NCBI RefSeq assembly: GCF_026283925.1
Contig: NZ_JAPDPF010000002.1
Span: forward strand, 620,001-684,000
Reading direction: 5' to 3'
Origin: Dyella halodurans
GTDB lineage: Bacteria; Pseudomonadota; Gammaproteobacteria; Xanthomonadales; Rhodanobacteraceae
DNA: 64,000 bases
Shown here piece after piece: positions 8,302 through 16,697 of the stretch (within the stretch, counting starts at the first letter, position 1; every line of letters starts with the position of its first letter). The notes below the pieces were generated by a model. The model was not told where the DNA came from and did no database searches. It was given only the letters and a program-made list of their open reading frames with translations. Position numbers and translations under genes: made by a program.

Positions 8302-9606
8302 TTATTCGACGGTTGGCGTTGATGCCGACTCTGCTACCTGCTTAGCTCCGGCCTTTGTTCCACCAGCGAGCCGCTCAACGGCAAGATTAGCGAGGCCGAA
8401 GATCCTATCCTTAAGGTCAGGGGCAGCGTCGAGAGCCTTCCCAATCGCTGGCGACGCCAGCAACTCGCTCCATGGGCTGCCATGATTTGCCTGGTCCACG
8501 AGGCGGATTGGAGCTTCGTCCAGACGCTTGAGTGCCGACGCGAATAGCTCCGCCTGGAATTTTTCGTCCAAGCTGATCGCTTCCTTACGATATCCTTCAT
8601 ATGCCATGGCGACCGACGCCTTGAAGGCGTAATCCTCGGCGATCTTGAATCGCTGAGCGATCTGTTTGGTTGCGAGCCACGCGAACCAGATCGGCGCGCC
8701 AACACTGATGACAGCCAGTCCGAGGTGAACCCAAAGCAATTGCAGGTTGACGTTCGGCTTACTTAGAAACTCGGATATGACGTTGAAGCGGTGCGCGCCA
8801 ACGCCCGCACCGATACCTAGCGCAACCAACAGCAAAGCCACCCAGACGTAGAGCGAAATTTGCATCTCGAGCGCCTTCTTTGAAAACGACTGTGCTAGCC
8901 CCTTGGTGGTCGTGATTCGATAAGCCTCTTCGCACTTCGACACAATCTGTGCTGCCCGCCCTTCGTGTTCGGTGAGGGAGGCGACGACCTGTTCGACCTG
9001 GACGTTCTTCGCTAGGCTTTCATCGGCTAGCTTCTTGGCAAATTCTACGTTGCCGCGAACCTGTTCGCGCAGTTCGTTTACTTCCTCGATTGCTAGCGGC
9101 ATCTCATCCGCTGTGACGCGCGCGCGATCAATCAGCTCGACATGGCCTTTCAACGCGTCGAGGCTTGGCATCAAATTGTTGAGGGTCGCGTTGGCCGTTC
9201 GGACGCGACGCGCGAGCTCGACCGGAAGCTCGGTTCTGTCAAGTTTCTGCCAGCCAACTAACGGTTCAATAATGGTGCGCAAGCCGAAAATGGTCGCCAT
9301 CAAGGGAGCAATGGCGCCTTGCACATTTCCGTTGGCAATCATCGGCAGCGTGTTGACCTGGAACTGCTTGAGTTCGCTCGGAACCATCGAGATCCGTGCC
9401 AAGAGTGATGCGTCGATCTCCTGCGGATTTTTCTCGCGAAGCGCGTCGGCGAGTTGGGAGGGAATTGACGCAAGATCGGCCCTGCTCAACGCCGGGGCGA
9501 TCCAGCCGTAAGTAATCGACAAAGGGTTGTCGTTCGGGATACTAGAACGGATGGAGGACGCAAATTCGTCCAGCGCGCTGCAAAGCAGCTCGACTTCCTT
9601 GAGCAT
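8302..9606 (-). CDS. Two-TM membrane protein with coiled-coil region (434 aa)
   Basis: The 434-residue product has a long, mostly helical N-terminal part (1-245). Residues 165-235 are charged and heptad-like (EEVNELREQVRGNVEFAKKL), consistent with a coiled coil. Two membrane segments follow at about 251-271 and 290-313. The soluble C-terminal part begins IAEDYAFKASVAMAYEGY and ends in an Ala-rich tail. There is no signal peptide. I do not recognise a named family. Similar layouts (coiled coil, TM hairpin, helical tail) occur in membrane effectors and sensors of accessory islands, but no catalytic motif is visible. It is transcribed toward the nuclease-like genes, and lies between the repeat cluster and tRNA-Leu. 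Confidence 0.65.
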   Translation of the reverse strand: MLKEVELLCSALDEFASSIRSSIPNDNPLSITYGWIAPALSRADLASIPSQLADALREKNPQEIDASLLARISMVPSELKQFQVNTLPMIANGNVQGAIAPLMATIFGLRTIIEPLVGWQKLDRTELPVELARRVRTANATLNNLMPSLDALKGHVELIDRARVTADEMPLAIEEVNELREQVRGNVEFAKKLADESLAKNVQVEQVVASLTEHEGRAAQIVSKCEEAYRITTTKGLAQSFSKKALEMQISLYVWVALLLVALGIGAGVGAHRFNVISEFLSKPNVNLQLLWVHLGLAVISVGAPIWFAWLATKQIAQRFKIAEDYAFKASVAMAYEGYRKEAISLDEKFQAELFASALKRLDEAPIRLVDQANHGSPWSELLASPAIGKALDAAPDLKDRIFGLANLAVERLAGGTKAGAKQVAESASTPTVE

Positions 9607-9965
9607 TGGATGTCCCCTGTTGGAGGTCGGATGGTCTCACCAAGGCTGGACACGCGCAATCTGACGCTTGTTAGATCCACGGGCCAGTCGGGTTAAACCA
9701 CCCTGCCTTGGCCGCTCCCGGTCTTTGGCTGCTGATAGGCAGCAGTCAGCCTTCGTCTAACGAAGCGGGCCGATTTTCGACTCCCGAACTACTTCGCATC
9801 CAGGAAACTTGATGGGGTGCCTACTTGCCCCCCGACTCAAGGAGGGAAGCTGTACAGCGAGCTTTGGCACTGCACAGGAACCGCCTTGGCATGTATAGGC
9901 TAAGTACACCCAAAACCACACCAAAAAGCCCAAGACCCCGTATTGGTCGATGAGACGCATAGAAA
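9607..9965. other. Intergenic stretch between accessory region and tRNA-Leu
   Basis: No convincing gene. A 67-codon minus-strand frame (9757-9960) has a hydrophobic start (GVLGFLVWFWVYLAY) but no family match or ribosome site. I looked for a second copy of the tRNA-Leu 3' end, as expected at an island boundary, and did not find one between 3 and 9.9 kb. Confidence 0.4.
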
Positions 9966-9998
9966 CAAAAAAACCCGCAAAGTGCGGGTTTTTTGCGT
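9966..9998. terminator. Rho-independent terminator downstream of tRNA-Leu
   Basis: AAACCCGCA, a 3-bp loop, then TGCGGGTTT, with A-rich and T-rich flanks, forms a strong hairpin with a U-tract in both directions. It lies 36 bp past the tRNA 3' end and would end tpiA-secG-tRNA transcription. It could also work on transcripts arriving from the left. Confidence 0.85.
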
Positions 9999-10033
9999 TT
10001 CAGAAGATCTGCCGATACTTCCTGAAACTGTGT

Positions 10034-10118
10034 TGGTGCCCAAGGGGGGACTCGAACCCCCACGCCTTACGGCGCTACCACCTCAAGGTAGTGCGTCTAC
10101 CAATTCCGCCACCTGGGC
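10034..10118 (-). tRNA. tRNA-Leu (anticodon GAG)
   Basis: An 85-nt gene with an acceptor stem of GCCCAGG pairing with CCTTGGGC and an encoded CCA end (complement of 10034-10036). The anticodon stem-loop is CTACC-TTGAGGT-GGTAG, giving GAG. The long variable arm is typical of leucine tRNAs, and the T-arm contains GGTTCGAGTCC. It follows secG by 8 bp and is probably processed from the same transcript. Its 3' end faces the accessory region, the usual orientation for island insertion. Confidence 0.95.
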
Positions 10119-10125
10119 AGGTGTC

Positions 10126-10581
10126 TTACTGTGTTTTCTTTGCCGGTTCCGTCGCGGCGGGGACTTCACCTGCCGGCTTGGCCGGTGCGGTGGCTGCCGG
10201 GACTTCGCCCTGCGTGGCCGTCGGCTTGGTCGCCTGCGGGATTTCCGCGTTGACCGGAGCGGCGGGCTGCGCATTCTGCGTTGCAGCTGGCTTGTTGGCA
10301 ATACCCGACATCACACCGAGATCGCTACCGCTCGCTGCCTGCGAAGTGCCGTGGCGGCTGAGGTAAATACCCATGCCAAGGCTGAGCAGGAAGAACAGCG
10401 CCGCGAGCACGGCCGTCGCGCGGGTCATGAAGCTGGCCGAGCCACGTGCACCGAAAACGGTTGCCGAAGCACCGCCACCGAAGCCCGAGCCCGCATCCGC
10501 ACCGGCGCCGCGCTGAAGCAGAATCAGCACGATCATCGCCGCGGCGATCAGGATGTAAAAGACGCTGAAGATGACGAACAT
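10126..10581 (-). CDS. secG: Preprotein translocase subunit SecG
   Basis: SecG is the small auxiliary subunit of the SecYEG channel in the inner membrane. The first membrane segment is at residues 2-22 (FVIFSVFYILIAAAMIVLIL). It is followed by LLQRGAGADAGSGFGGGAS, the conserved Gln-Arg-Gly and Gly-rich loop of the family, and a second segment at about 52-72. The C-terminal tail, roughly 75 residues, is Ala/Pro/Thr-rich and makes the protein longer (151 aa) than the E. coli one (110 aa). Such tails are common in Xanthomonadales. It lies 24 bp downstream of tpiA and just upstream of tRNA-Leu, a conserved arrangement. Confidence 0.93.
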   Translation of the reverse strand: MFVIFSVFYILIAAAMIVLILLQRGAGADAGSGFGGGASATVFGARGSASFMTRATAVLAALFFLLSLGMGIYLSRHGTSQAASGSDLGVMSGIANKPAATQNAQPAAPVNAEIPQATKPTATQGEVPAATAPAKPAGEVPAATEPAKKTQ

Positions 10582-10605
10582 GTTTGTCTAAAGGGTCCGT
10601 TGCGC

Positions 10606-11355
10606 TTAGTGCGCCGCAGCGCAGATTCCCAGGAACTCGGCAGCTACTAGTGAGCAGCCTCCAATCAGTCCTCCATCCACGTCCGACTGCGCGAACAAGT
10701 CCGCTGCATTCGCCGCTTTGACGCTGCCGCCATAAAGCAGCCGAGTCAGACGGGCAATCATAGCATCTTCCTTTTGGAGTTGGCTACGGATGAACGCGTG
10801 AACCGCCTGCGCCTGCTCCGGCGAGGCCGTGAGGCCCGTGCCGATCGCCCAGACCGGCTCATAGGCAATGACCGCGGTATCGAAGCTGGCGATGCCATTG
10901 AGCTCGATCACGGCCTTGAGCTGGCGGGCGATCACCGCCTCGGTCAGGCCCTGTTCGCGCTCATCCAGCGTTTCACCGACGCAGAGAATCGGGGTGAGGC
11001 CGCCGGCGCGTGCGGCGGCGAACTTGCGCGCCACCAGGGCGTCGGTCTCGCCGTGGTACTGGCGCCGCTCCGAATGCCCGACCAGCACCCATTGCGCGCC
11101 CACGTCGGCCAGCATCGCGGCGGACACGTCGCCGGTATAGGCGCCCTGCCCCTCACGCTCGCTCACGTCCTGCGCACCGAAGCCCAGGCCGGAGCCGACA
11201 TGCTGGCTGGCCAGTTCGCCCAGATACGGGAACGGGGGAAACACCGCCACGTCGATGGAGGAAGGCAGTGCGGCAACGAGGTCGCCCACCAGGGCAGCGG
11301 CCATGCTGCGGCTTCCGTACATCTTCCAGTTGCCGGCGACGAGTTTCTTGCGCAT
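10606..11355 (-). CDS. tpiA: Triosephosphate isomerase
   Basis: TpiA interconverts dihydroxyacetone phosphate and glyceraldehyde 3-phosphate in glycolysis and gluconeogenesis, and so also supplies the glyceraldehyde phosphate used by the MEP isoprenoid route. The start at 11355 gives MRKKLVAGNWKM with the substrate-binding Asn9 and Lys11. His94 lies in VGHSERR, the catalytic Glu166 in YEPVWAIGTG (with the mobile loop), and the phosphate-binding YGGSV is near the C-terminus. The length of 249 aa is normal. An in-frame extension upstream to 11745 is not conserved and overlaps the divergent SDR gene. It heads the tpiA-secG-tRNA-Leu unit. Confidence 0.96.
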   Translation of the reverse strand: MRKKLVAGNWKMYGSRSMAAALVGDLVAALPSSIDVAVFPPFPYLGELASQHVGSGLGFGAQDVSEREGQGAYTGDVSAAMLADVGAQWVLVGHSERRQYHGETDALVARKFAAARAGGLTPILCVGETLDEREQGLTEAVIARQLKAVIELNGIASFDTAVIAYEPVWAIGTGLTASPEQAQAVHAFIRSQLQKEDAMIARLTRLLYGGSVKAANAADLFAQSDVDGGLIGGCSLVAAEFLGICAAAH

Positions 11356-11476
11356 GTCATGATTCCCCTGCGTACAAACGCGAAATCTTAGCGACGGACC
11401 ATGCCACTGGCAACGCAGGGCAGACAAGCCACTGCTCTGCCGAGAAAAATCGGCCAAACCACAACGAGACCACTTG

Positions 11477-12292
11477 ATGCCACCAGCCCGCCCGCTCACC
11501 TTGATCACCGGCGCCTCCGCCGGCATCGGCGCTGCCTTTGCCCGTGACCTCGCCGCCCGCGGCCACGATCTGGTGCTTACTGCCCGCCGCACCGACCGCC
11601 TGGAGGCGCTTGCCGAGGAATTACGGACCCAGCATCGTTGTGCCGTCACTGTACTCACGGCCGACCTGGCCGAGCCACGCGCCGTCGTCACGCTTTGCGA
11701 TGAACTGGTTGCACGTGGTCTTGCCGTGGACTGGCTAATCAACAACGCCGGCTATGGCGTGCCGGGCACGTTCGAGGCCGTGGATTGGCCGGTGCATGAG
11801 GCTTTTTTCCGGGTGCTGATGACGGCGCCGACCGAACTGGCCTGGCGGCTGCTGCCTGGCATGCGGCAGCGTGGCTATGGACGCATCATCAATGTGGCGT
11901 CGCTGGCGGGGCACGTGCCGGGCTCGGCCGGGCATACGCTGTATGCGGCGAGCAAGGCGTATCTGATCAAGTTTTCGCAATCGTTGGCGCTGGAGAATCG
12001 GCACCTTGGCGTGCAGGTGTGTGCGCTTTGCCCGGGCTTTACCTGGTCGGAGTTTCACGATGTCACCGGCACGCGTGCGCTGATGAACCAGCTGCCTGGG
12101 TTTATGTGGCAGACGGCTGAGGAAGTGGTGCGTGAGGGGTATGCGGCGGTTGAGCGTGGTGAGGCGGTGCATGTGACGGGGCGCGTGAATCGCTTTATCA
12201 AGGCGTTGATGAAGTTGCTGCCGGATCGGTTGACGTTGTGGTTGTCGGCGCGGGAATCGAAGAGGTATCGGGCGTTGGAGAATTTGCCGTGA
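11477..12292 (+). CDS. Short-chain dehydrogenase/reductase (SDR)
   Basis: The ATG at 11477 is chosen over an adjacent TTG. The protein of about 271 residues has the Rossmann signature TGASAGIG near the N-terminus, NNAGYG in the middle, and a catalytic Ser (INVASLAG) followed by YAASK. It is a classical cytosolic SDR using NAD(P)H. Residues NVASLAGHVPGSAG and ALCPGFTWSEFHD place it among the DltE/YqjQ-like oxidoreductases of broad function; the substrate cannot be told. The C-terminal helix (VNRFIKALMKLLPDRL) is amphipathic and could touch the membrane. It is divergent from tpiA (121 bp between starts) and converges on the 2OG oxygenase across a repeat block. Confidence 0.85.
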   Translation: MPPARPLTLITGASAGIGAAFARDLAARGHDLVLTARRTDRLEALAEELRTQHRCAVTVLTADLAEPRAVVTLCDELVARGLAVDWLINNAGYGVPGTFEAVDWPVHEAFFRVLMTAPTELAWRLLPGMRQRGYGRIINVASLAGHVPGSAGHTLYAASKAYLIKFSQSLALENRHLGVQVCALCPGFTWSEFHDVTGTRALMNQLPGFMWQTAEEVVREGYAAVERGEAVHVTGRVNRFIKALMKLLPDRLTLWLSARESKRYRALENLP

Positions 12293-12359
12293 GGCTCTCT
12301 TTGGATTGAGGCGCTGGCGCGGCTGGGAGGAAGAGCGCGGGGGTGGCGTTGATTTTTGG

Positions 12360-12605
12360 GCTTTGTCGCGAGCACCCGCCCCTCACCCCAACCCTCTCCC
12401 CGGAGGGGAGAGGGAGGTGCGGCGCGCGGCTCTTGGCTTTTACTTCCTCTCCCCTTTGGGGAGAGGATTGAGGTGAGGGGTGGGTGCTTGCGGAGGGGCT
12501 TCATCGAAGCTCGCTTTGAGGCGGCGTGGTCGCAAGGTTGGCCCCTCACCCCAGCCCTCTCTCCCACGGGGACTACCTTCGGGTCGCCCAGAGGGGAGAG
12601 GGAGC
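12360..12605. repeat. Cluster of GC-rich hairpin repeats between convergent genes
   Basis: Three copies of a CCCTCTCCCC...GGGGAGAGGG hairpin unit, each flanked by CCCCTCACCCCA or its complement, lie at about 12374-12415, 12445-12485 and 12541-12603. The middle copy is inverted relative to the outer two. The third carries an insert in its loop. The block fills the gap between the convergent SDR and 2OG-oxygenase genes, where it could end transcription. Related units recur at 18.9-19.7 kb. Confidence 0.8.
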
Positions 12606-12614
12606 AAATGCCGC

Positions 12615-13550
12615 CTAGATCAGCTTGATCTCGCGGAGGCGCTGCATCAGGTATTCGTGCGAAGTGATGCTGGTGTCGTAGCGGCTCGGGTTGTCGGCGG
12701 AGATGGTCTGCGGCAGCGGGTCGAGCACGACGTCCGGGTTCGGGTGCAGGAAGTACGGCACCGAATAGCGCGGCTTGCGGGCGTTGTCGTTTTGCGGGTT
12801 CACCACGCGGTGCGAGGTGGAGGGATACACGTGGTTGGTCAGGCGCTGCAGCATGTCGCCGATGTTCACCACGATCGCGTCGCCCTCGGTGGTGATCGGC
12901 AGCCACTCGCCGTCGCGGGTCAGCACTTCCAGGCCTTCCGCACTGGCGCCGACCAGCAGGGTGATGAAGTTGATGTCTTCATGCGCGCCCGCACGCACGT
13001 TCGGGATGTTCTCTTCGGTGATCGGCGGGTAGTGGATCGGGCGCAGGATGGAGTTGCCCTGGTCGGTCTTGTCCTCGAAGAAGTTCTCGGGCAGATCGAT
13101 ATGCAGGGCCAGCGCACGCAGCACGCGCGAGCCGAGCTGGTCCAGCGCCTCGAACAGGCCGTAGCCGTATGGCTGGAAGTCCGCGATTTCGGACGGCCAG
13201 ATATTCGGCGGCATCACCTCGGCAAACTTTGAATCACGCGGAATCTCGCGACCGATATGCCAAAACTCCTTCAGGTCGGCGTGCTTGCTGTCCTTGGCGG
13301 TTTCCACCTTGAACGGCGTATAGCCGCGCGCGCCACCCGTGCCGGGGACCCGATAGCTCAGCTTGGTTTCGGTCGGCAGCGCGAAGAAGCGCTGGAACGT
13401 GTCGTAAGCGCCGTCGATCAGTTCGCGCGGAATGCCGTGCCCGCTGATGCAGCAGAAACCGAATTCGCGATAGGCGGCGCCGAGTTCGGCGACAAATGCC
13501 GCGCGATCGGAGTCATAACGACGGATGTCGAGCGTCGGAACGTTCTTCAT
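12615..13550 (-). CDS. 2-oxoglutarate/Fe(II)-dependent oxygenase, isopenicillin N synthase family
   Basis: The start at 13550 gives MKNVPTLDIRRYDSD, the usual beginning of this family, and a 311-residue protein. The N-terminal domain (DIOX_N) contains GFCCISGHGIPRELI. The catalytic jelly roll has the iron triad in HEDINFITLL (H-x-D) and STSHRVVNP (distal His), and RYSVPYF carries the Arg-x-Ser that binds 2-oxoglutarate. It is a soluble oxygenase whose substrate is unknown; bacterial homologues are often just called 2OG-Fe(II) oxygenases. It lies downstream of glmM on the same strand, 91 bp away, and may be read from the folP-glmM transcript. Confidence 0.88.
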   Translation of the reverse strand: MKNVPTLDIRRYDSDRAAFVAELGAAYREFGFCCISGHGIPRELIDGAYDTFQRFFALPTETKLSYRVPGTGGARGYTPFKVETAKDSKHADLKEFWHIGREIPRDSKFAEVMPPNIWPSEIADFQPYGYGLFEALDQLGSRVLRALALHIDLPENFFEDKTDQGNSILRPIHYPPITEENIPNVRAGAHEDINFITLLVGASAEGLEVLTRDGEWLPITTEGDAIVVNIGDMLQRLTNHVYPSTSHRVVNPQNDNARKPRYSVPYFLHPNPDVVLDPLPQTISADNPSRYDTSITSHEYLMQRLREIKLI

Positions 13551-13641
13551 GGCTGGTCCAGGTTGTGCGTGCGGTCCACTTGATCCCGCCACCGCAGGGG
13601 CGGGGCACGTCGGGCCAATCCTTGGCGACCTGCTTACAGGC

Positions 13642-14994
13642 TCACGAACGTTCTGCGGCGGATTTTACGATATCGGCCAGCCAGCCTGCCATCTGCTGCA
13701 CCTCGGCCTCGTCGGCCGCTTCCACTGTGACACGCACTAGCGGCTCGGTACCCGAAGCGCGCAACACCACGCGCCCACGTCCCGCCAGCGCCCGTTCCGT
13801 CTCGGCCAGCGCCTCGCGCACGGCATCGCTGTGCAGCGCTTCGCGGGCGCCATCGGCGCGCACGTTGATCATCACCTGCGGCATCTTGTGCAGGCCCTGT
13901 CGGGCCTGGGTCAGATCCATGCCCTCATGCACCAGCACCTCAAGCACGGCCAGCGCGGACACGATGCCGTCGCCAGTAGTGGCGCGATCCAGGCACATTA
14001 CATGGCCGGAAGTTTCGCCGCCGAGGTTGCCGCCATGCTCCTTGAGCTGCTGCATCACGTAACGGTCGCCCACGTTGGCGCGGATCAGCTCGACGCCCAG
14101 CCCCTTCAACGCCAGCTGCAAGCCGTAGTTGCTCATCAGCGTGCCGACCACGGGCCCCTGCAGCAGCCCCTGCTTTTTCCAGCTGCACGCCAGCACGTAC
14201 AGGATGTCATCGCCATCGGAAAGCGTGCCGTGGCGATCGACCAGCTGCACGCGGTCGCCATCGCCGTCGAAGGCGATCCCGATATCCGCACCGTGCTCCG
14301 CCACCGCGCGCATCAGCGCCTGCGGATGGGTGGAACCGACATCGCGATTGATATTGAAGCCATCCGGCTTGTCGCCGATGGTGGTGATGTCGGCGCCAAG
14401 CTCCGAGAACACCTTGGGGGCGACCTGATAGGTGGCGCCGTTCGCGCAATCGAGCACGATCTTCATGCCGCGCAGGCTGAAGTCCTCGGCCACAGTGGTC
14501 TTGCAGAACTCGGCATAGCGCGTCACGGCGTCGCCGACGCGGATGGCCTTGCCCAGGCGTTCGGACGCTACCGTGGTGAACTCCAGCTCCAGCTCATGCT
14601 CGATCGCCATCTCGACTTCATCGGACAGCTTTTCGCCATTGGCCGAGAAGAACTTGATGCCGTTGTCGTGATGCGGGTTGTGCGAGGCGCTGATCACGAT
14701 GCCCGCATCCGCGCGCAGCGAACGCGTGAGGAAGGCCACGGCCGGCGTGGGCATCGGGCCGAGCAGGCCCACGTCGACACCTGCGGCGACCAGGCCCGCT
14801 TCCAGCGCCGACTCGAACATATAGCCGGACACCCGCGTGTCCTTGCCGATCAGCACCTTCGGCCGCGTCGGGCCACCGCGGGCCAGCACCACGCCGACGG
14901 CGCGACCCAGCTTCAGCATGAAATCCGCGCTGATCGGCCACTGGCCGACGAGTCCGCGAATACCGTCCGTTCCAAAATACTTGCGTTGCGTCAT
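13642..14994 (-). CDS. glmM: Phosphoglucosamine mutase
   Basis: GlmM converts glucosamine 6-phosphate to glucosamine 1-phosphate, the second step toward UDP-GlcNAc for peptidoglycan and LPS. The 450-residue protein starts [14 protein letters not shown]. The phosphorylated catalytic Ser104 lies in ISASHNP, the Mg-binding loop is DGDGDRVQL, the sugar-binding GGETSGH is present, and the C-terminal phosphate-binding loop is [11 protein letters not shown]. All expected elements are intact. It follows folP (58 bp gap), as in many gammaproteobacteria. UDP-GlcNAc is also the likely donor for the hopanoid glycosyltransferase HpnI in this window. Confidence 0.96.
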   Translation of the reverse strand: MTQRKYFGTDGIRGLVGQWPISADFMLKLGRAVGVVLARGGPTRPKVLIGKDTRVSGYMFESALEAGLVAAGVDVGLLGPMPTPAVAFLTRSLRADAGIVISASHNPHHDNGIKFFSANGEKLSDEVEMAIEHELELEFTTVASERLGKAIRVGDAVTRYAEFCKTTVAEDFSLRGMKIVLDCANGATYQVAPKVFSELGADITTIGDKPDGFNINRDVGSTHPQALMRAVAEHGADIGIAFDGDGDRVQLVDRHGTLSDGDDILYVLACSWKKQGLLQGPVVGTLMSNYGLQLALKGLGVELIRANVGDRYVMQQLKEHGGNLGGETSGHVMCLDRATTGDGIVSALAVLEVLVHEGMDLTQARQGLHKMPQVMINVRADGAREALHSDAVREALAETERALAGRGRVVLRASGTEPLVRVTVEAADEAEVQQMAGWLADIVKSAAERS

Positions 14995-15052
14995 GGTTCA
15001 ACTCCGGGGCCGCGCGTGTCGAAAGCCGCGCAATGCCACTTGAATGCAGTGA

Positions 15053-15961
15053 TTACTCGTCGTCCGGCCAACGTGGCTGGGTGGGCTTGGTATCTCGGCG
15101 CTCGGGCGTATCGCCGGCCTGCACGGCATGCCATACGGCCAGCGCGTCCACGGTGGCGGCGACATCGTGCACACGCACGATGCGCGCCCCGCGTTGCACG
15201 GCAATCAGGGCGGCGGCGACCGAGCCGGCAGCGCGTTCCGCCGGCGCGGTCTTGCCGGTCATCGCGCCAATCATCGATTTGCGCGACAGGCCGACGTAGA
15301 CGCCACTGCCCAGGTTCGCGAAGCGTTCCAGCGCGCGCAGCAGTGCCAGATTGTGTTCCAGCGATTTGCCGAAGCCGAAACCGGGATCGACCATCACCTT
15401 GCGCCGATCGATGCCGGCCAGCTCGCAAGCGAACAGGCGATCGGTAAGAAAGCGATGCACTTCACCGACCACATCGTCATAGTGCGGCTCAGCCTGCATG
15501 CTGCGCGGCTCGCCCTGCATATGCATCAGGCACATCGGCACGCCGAGCGCGGCCACGGCATCGAGCGCACCTTCGCGCCGTAGCGCATACACATCGTTGA
15601 CCATGCCGGCGCCCGCCGCCACGGCGGCGCGCATCACTTCCGGCTTGGAGGTATCGATGGCCAGTGGCACCGTGGTGCGTGCAGCGAGCTGCTCCAGCAC
15701 GGGCACCACGCGGCTCAGCTCGTCCTCGATCGACACATCGTCGGCGCCCGGCCGCGTGGACTCGCCGCCGATGTCGAGCATGTCCGCGCCCTCCTCGACC
15801 ATACGCAGCCCATGCGCCACGGCCTGTTCCACGCTGGCATGGCTGCCGCCATCGGAGAACGAATCGGGCGTGACATTGAGGATGCCGACCACGCGCGGAC
15901 GGTCGAGCCGCAAAGGCCGGCCAGCGCAGTCGAGTACGGGGGCGAACAGATCAATCGACAT
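15053..15961 (-). CDS. folP: Dihydropteroate synthase
   Basis: FolP joins p-aminobenzoate to dihydropterin pyrophosphate in folate synthesis and is the sulfonamide target. The 302-residue TIM-barrel protein shows VGILNVTPDSFSDGG near residues 24-38 (pyrophosphate loop), DIGGESTRPGA (pterin loop), PLAIDTSKPEV, MVNDVYALR, and VMVDPGFGFGKSLEHN near the middle. SRKSMIGAMTG is the pABA-binding strand, and RVHDVAAT closes the barrel. The C-terminal tail (DTPERRDTKPTQPRWPDDE) is a little longer than in E. coli. It sits between orn (51 bp upstream) and glmM on the same strand. Confidence 0.96.
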   Translation of the reverse strand: MSIDLFAPVLDCAGRPLRLDRPRVVGILNVTPDSFSDGGSHASVEQAVAHGLRMVEEGADMLDIGGESTRPGADDVSIEDELSRVVPVLEQLAARTTVPLAIDTSKPEVMRAAVAAGAGMVNDVYALRREGALDAVAALGVPMCLMHMQGEPRSMQAEPHYDDVVGEVHRFLTDRLFACELAGIDRRKVMVDPGFGFGKSLEHNLALLRALERFANLGSGVYVGLSRKSMIGAMTGKTAPAERAAGSVAAALIAVQRGARIVRVHDVAATVDALAVWHAVQAGDTPERRDTKPTQPRWPDDE

Positions 15962-16012
15962 GGTTACTCCCCCATCCGGTAAGGCATGACACGCGACACG
16001 CAGCTTGAGCGC

Positions 16013-16573
16013 TCAGGACTCGCCGCCCAGCGGGCCCATGAACTGGCGGTAATAGCGCAGTTCGTCGATCGAATCGCGGATATCCGACAGCGCCGTATGC
16101 GCGGATTCCTTGGAAAAACCCTTGCCGATCGAAGGCGCCCAGCGCCGGGCCAGCTCCTTGAGCGTGGACACGTCGAGGTTGCGGTAATGGAAGAAACGCT
16201 CCAGACGCGGCATTTCGCGATGCAGGAAGCGACGGTCCTGGCAGATCGAGTTGCCGCACATGGGCGACTTGCCCTGGGGCACCCACACCTTGAGGAAATC
16301 GAGCGTGGCCTGCTCGGCGGCGGCATGGTCGTCGTCCGAGGCCACCACCTGGTCCCACAAGCCCGACTTGCGGTGCTGGTTGCGGTTCCACGCGTCCATG
16401 CCTTCCAGGCGCTCCAGCGGATGCCGGATCGCAAACACCGGCCCCTCGGCAAGGATGCGAAGGTCCCGGTCGGTGACGATGGTGGCGATCTCGAGGATGG
16501 AATCGGCATCCGTATCCAGCCCGGTCATCTCCAGATCGATCCAGATCAGATTTTCTTCGTTCGCTTGGCTCAT
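16013..16573 (-). CDS. orn: Oligoribonuclease
   Basis: Orn is the 3'-5' exoribonuclease that finishes RNA decay by degrading dinucleotides, including pGpG from cyclic-di-GMP turnover. The 186-residue protein has all DEDDh elements: [10 protein letters not shown] (D-x-E), [23 protein letters not shown] (Asp), and [14 protein letters not shown] (His and Asp). Length and motifs match the family, and it acts as a cytosolic dimer. It is transcribed ahead of folP and is divergent from sbcB, with 124 bp between starts holding both promoters. Confidence 0.96.
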   Translation of the reverse strand: MSQANEENLIWIDLEMTGLDTDADSILEIATIVTDRDLRILAEGPVFAIRHPLERLEGMDAWNRNQHRKSGLWDQVVASDDDHAAAEQATLDFLKVWVPQGKSPMCGNSICQDRRFLHREMPRLERFFHYRNLDVSTLKELARRWAPSIGKGFSKESAHTALSDIRDSIDELRYYRQFMGPLGGES

Positions 16574-16697
16574 GCGCCCTCCTGGACGCGCAGTCTAGCA
16601 GCAGGCGGCAAATAGCCGCCCCGACGCGGCCCCCGCCTACCGCCCGGGCCGTGCCGCGGGCGTGAAGCCCCCATCGACGGCATGCGATGATCGCGGC

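Noticed and set aside
9757-9960. Possible small membrane protein or integrase remnant before tRNA-Leu
   Set aside because: No ribosome site, no family match and no integrase signature. It was kept only as part of the intergenic description.
11356-11745. N-terminal extension of TpiA
   Set aside because: It overlaps the divergent SDR gene and has no counterpart in triosephosphate isomerases. MRKKLVAGNWKM at 11355 is the normal start.
12360-12605. CRISPR-like array made of GGGGAGAG repeats
   Set aside because: Units alternate in orientation, are unevenly spaced and there are no unique spacers of even length or cas genes. They are hairpin repeats.
13831-15447. 538-codon plus-strand frame antisense to glmM and folP
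   Set aside because: It lies entirely opposite two strongly conserved genes. Its long open frame is explained by high GC, and its product is His/Arg/Ala-rich without a domain.
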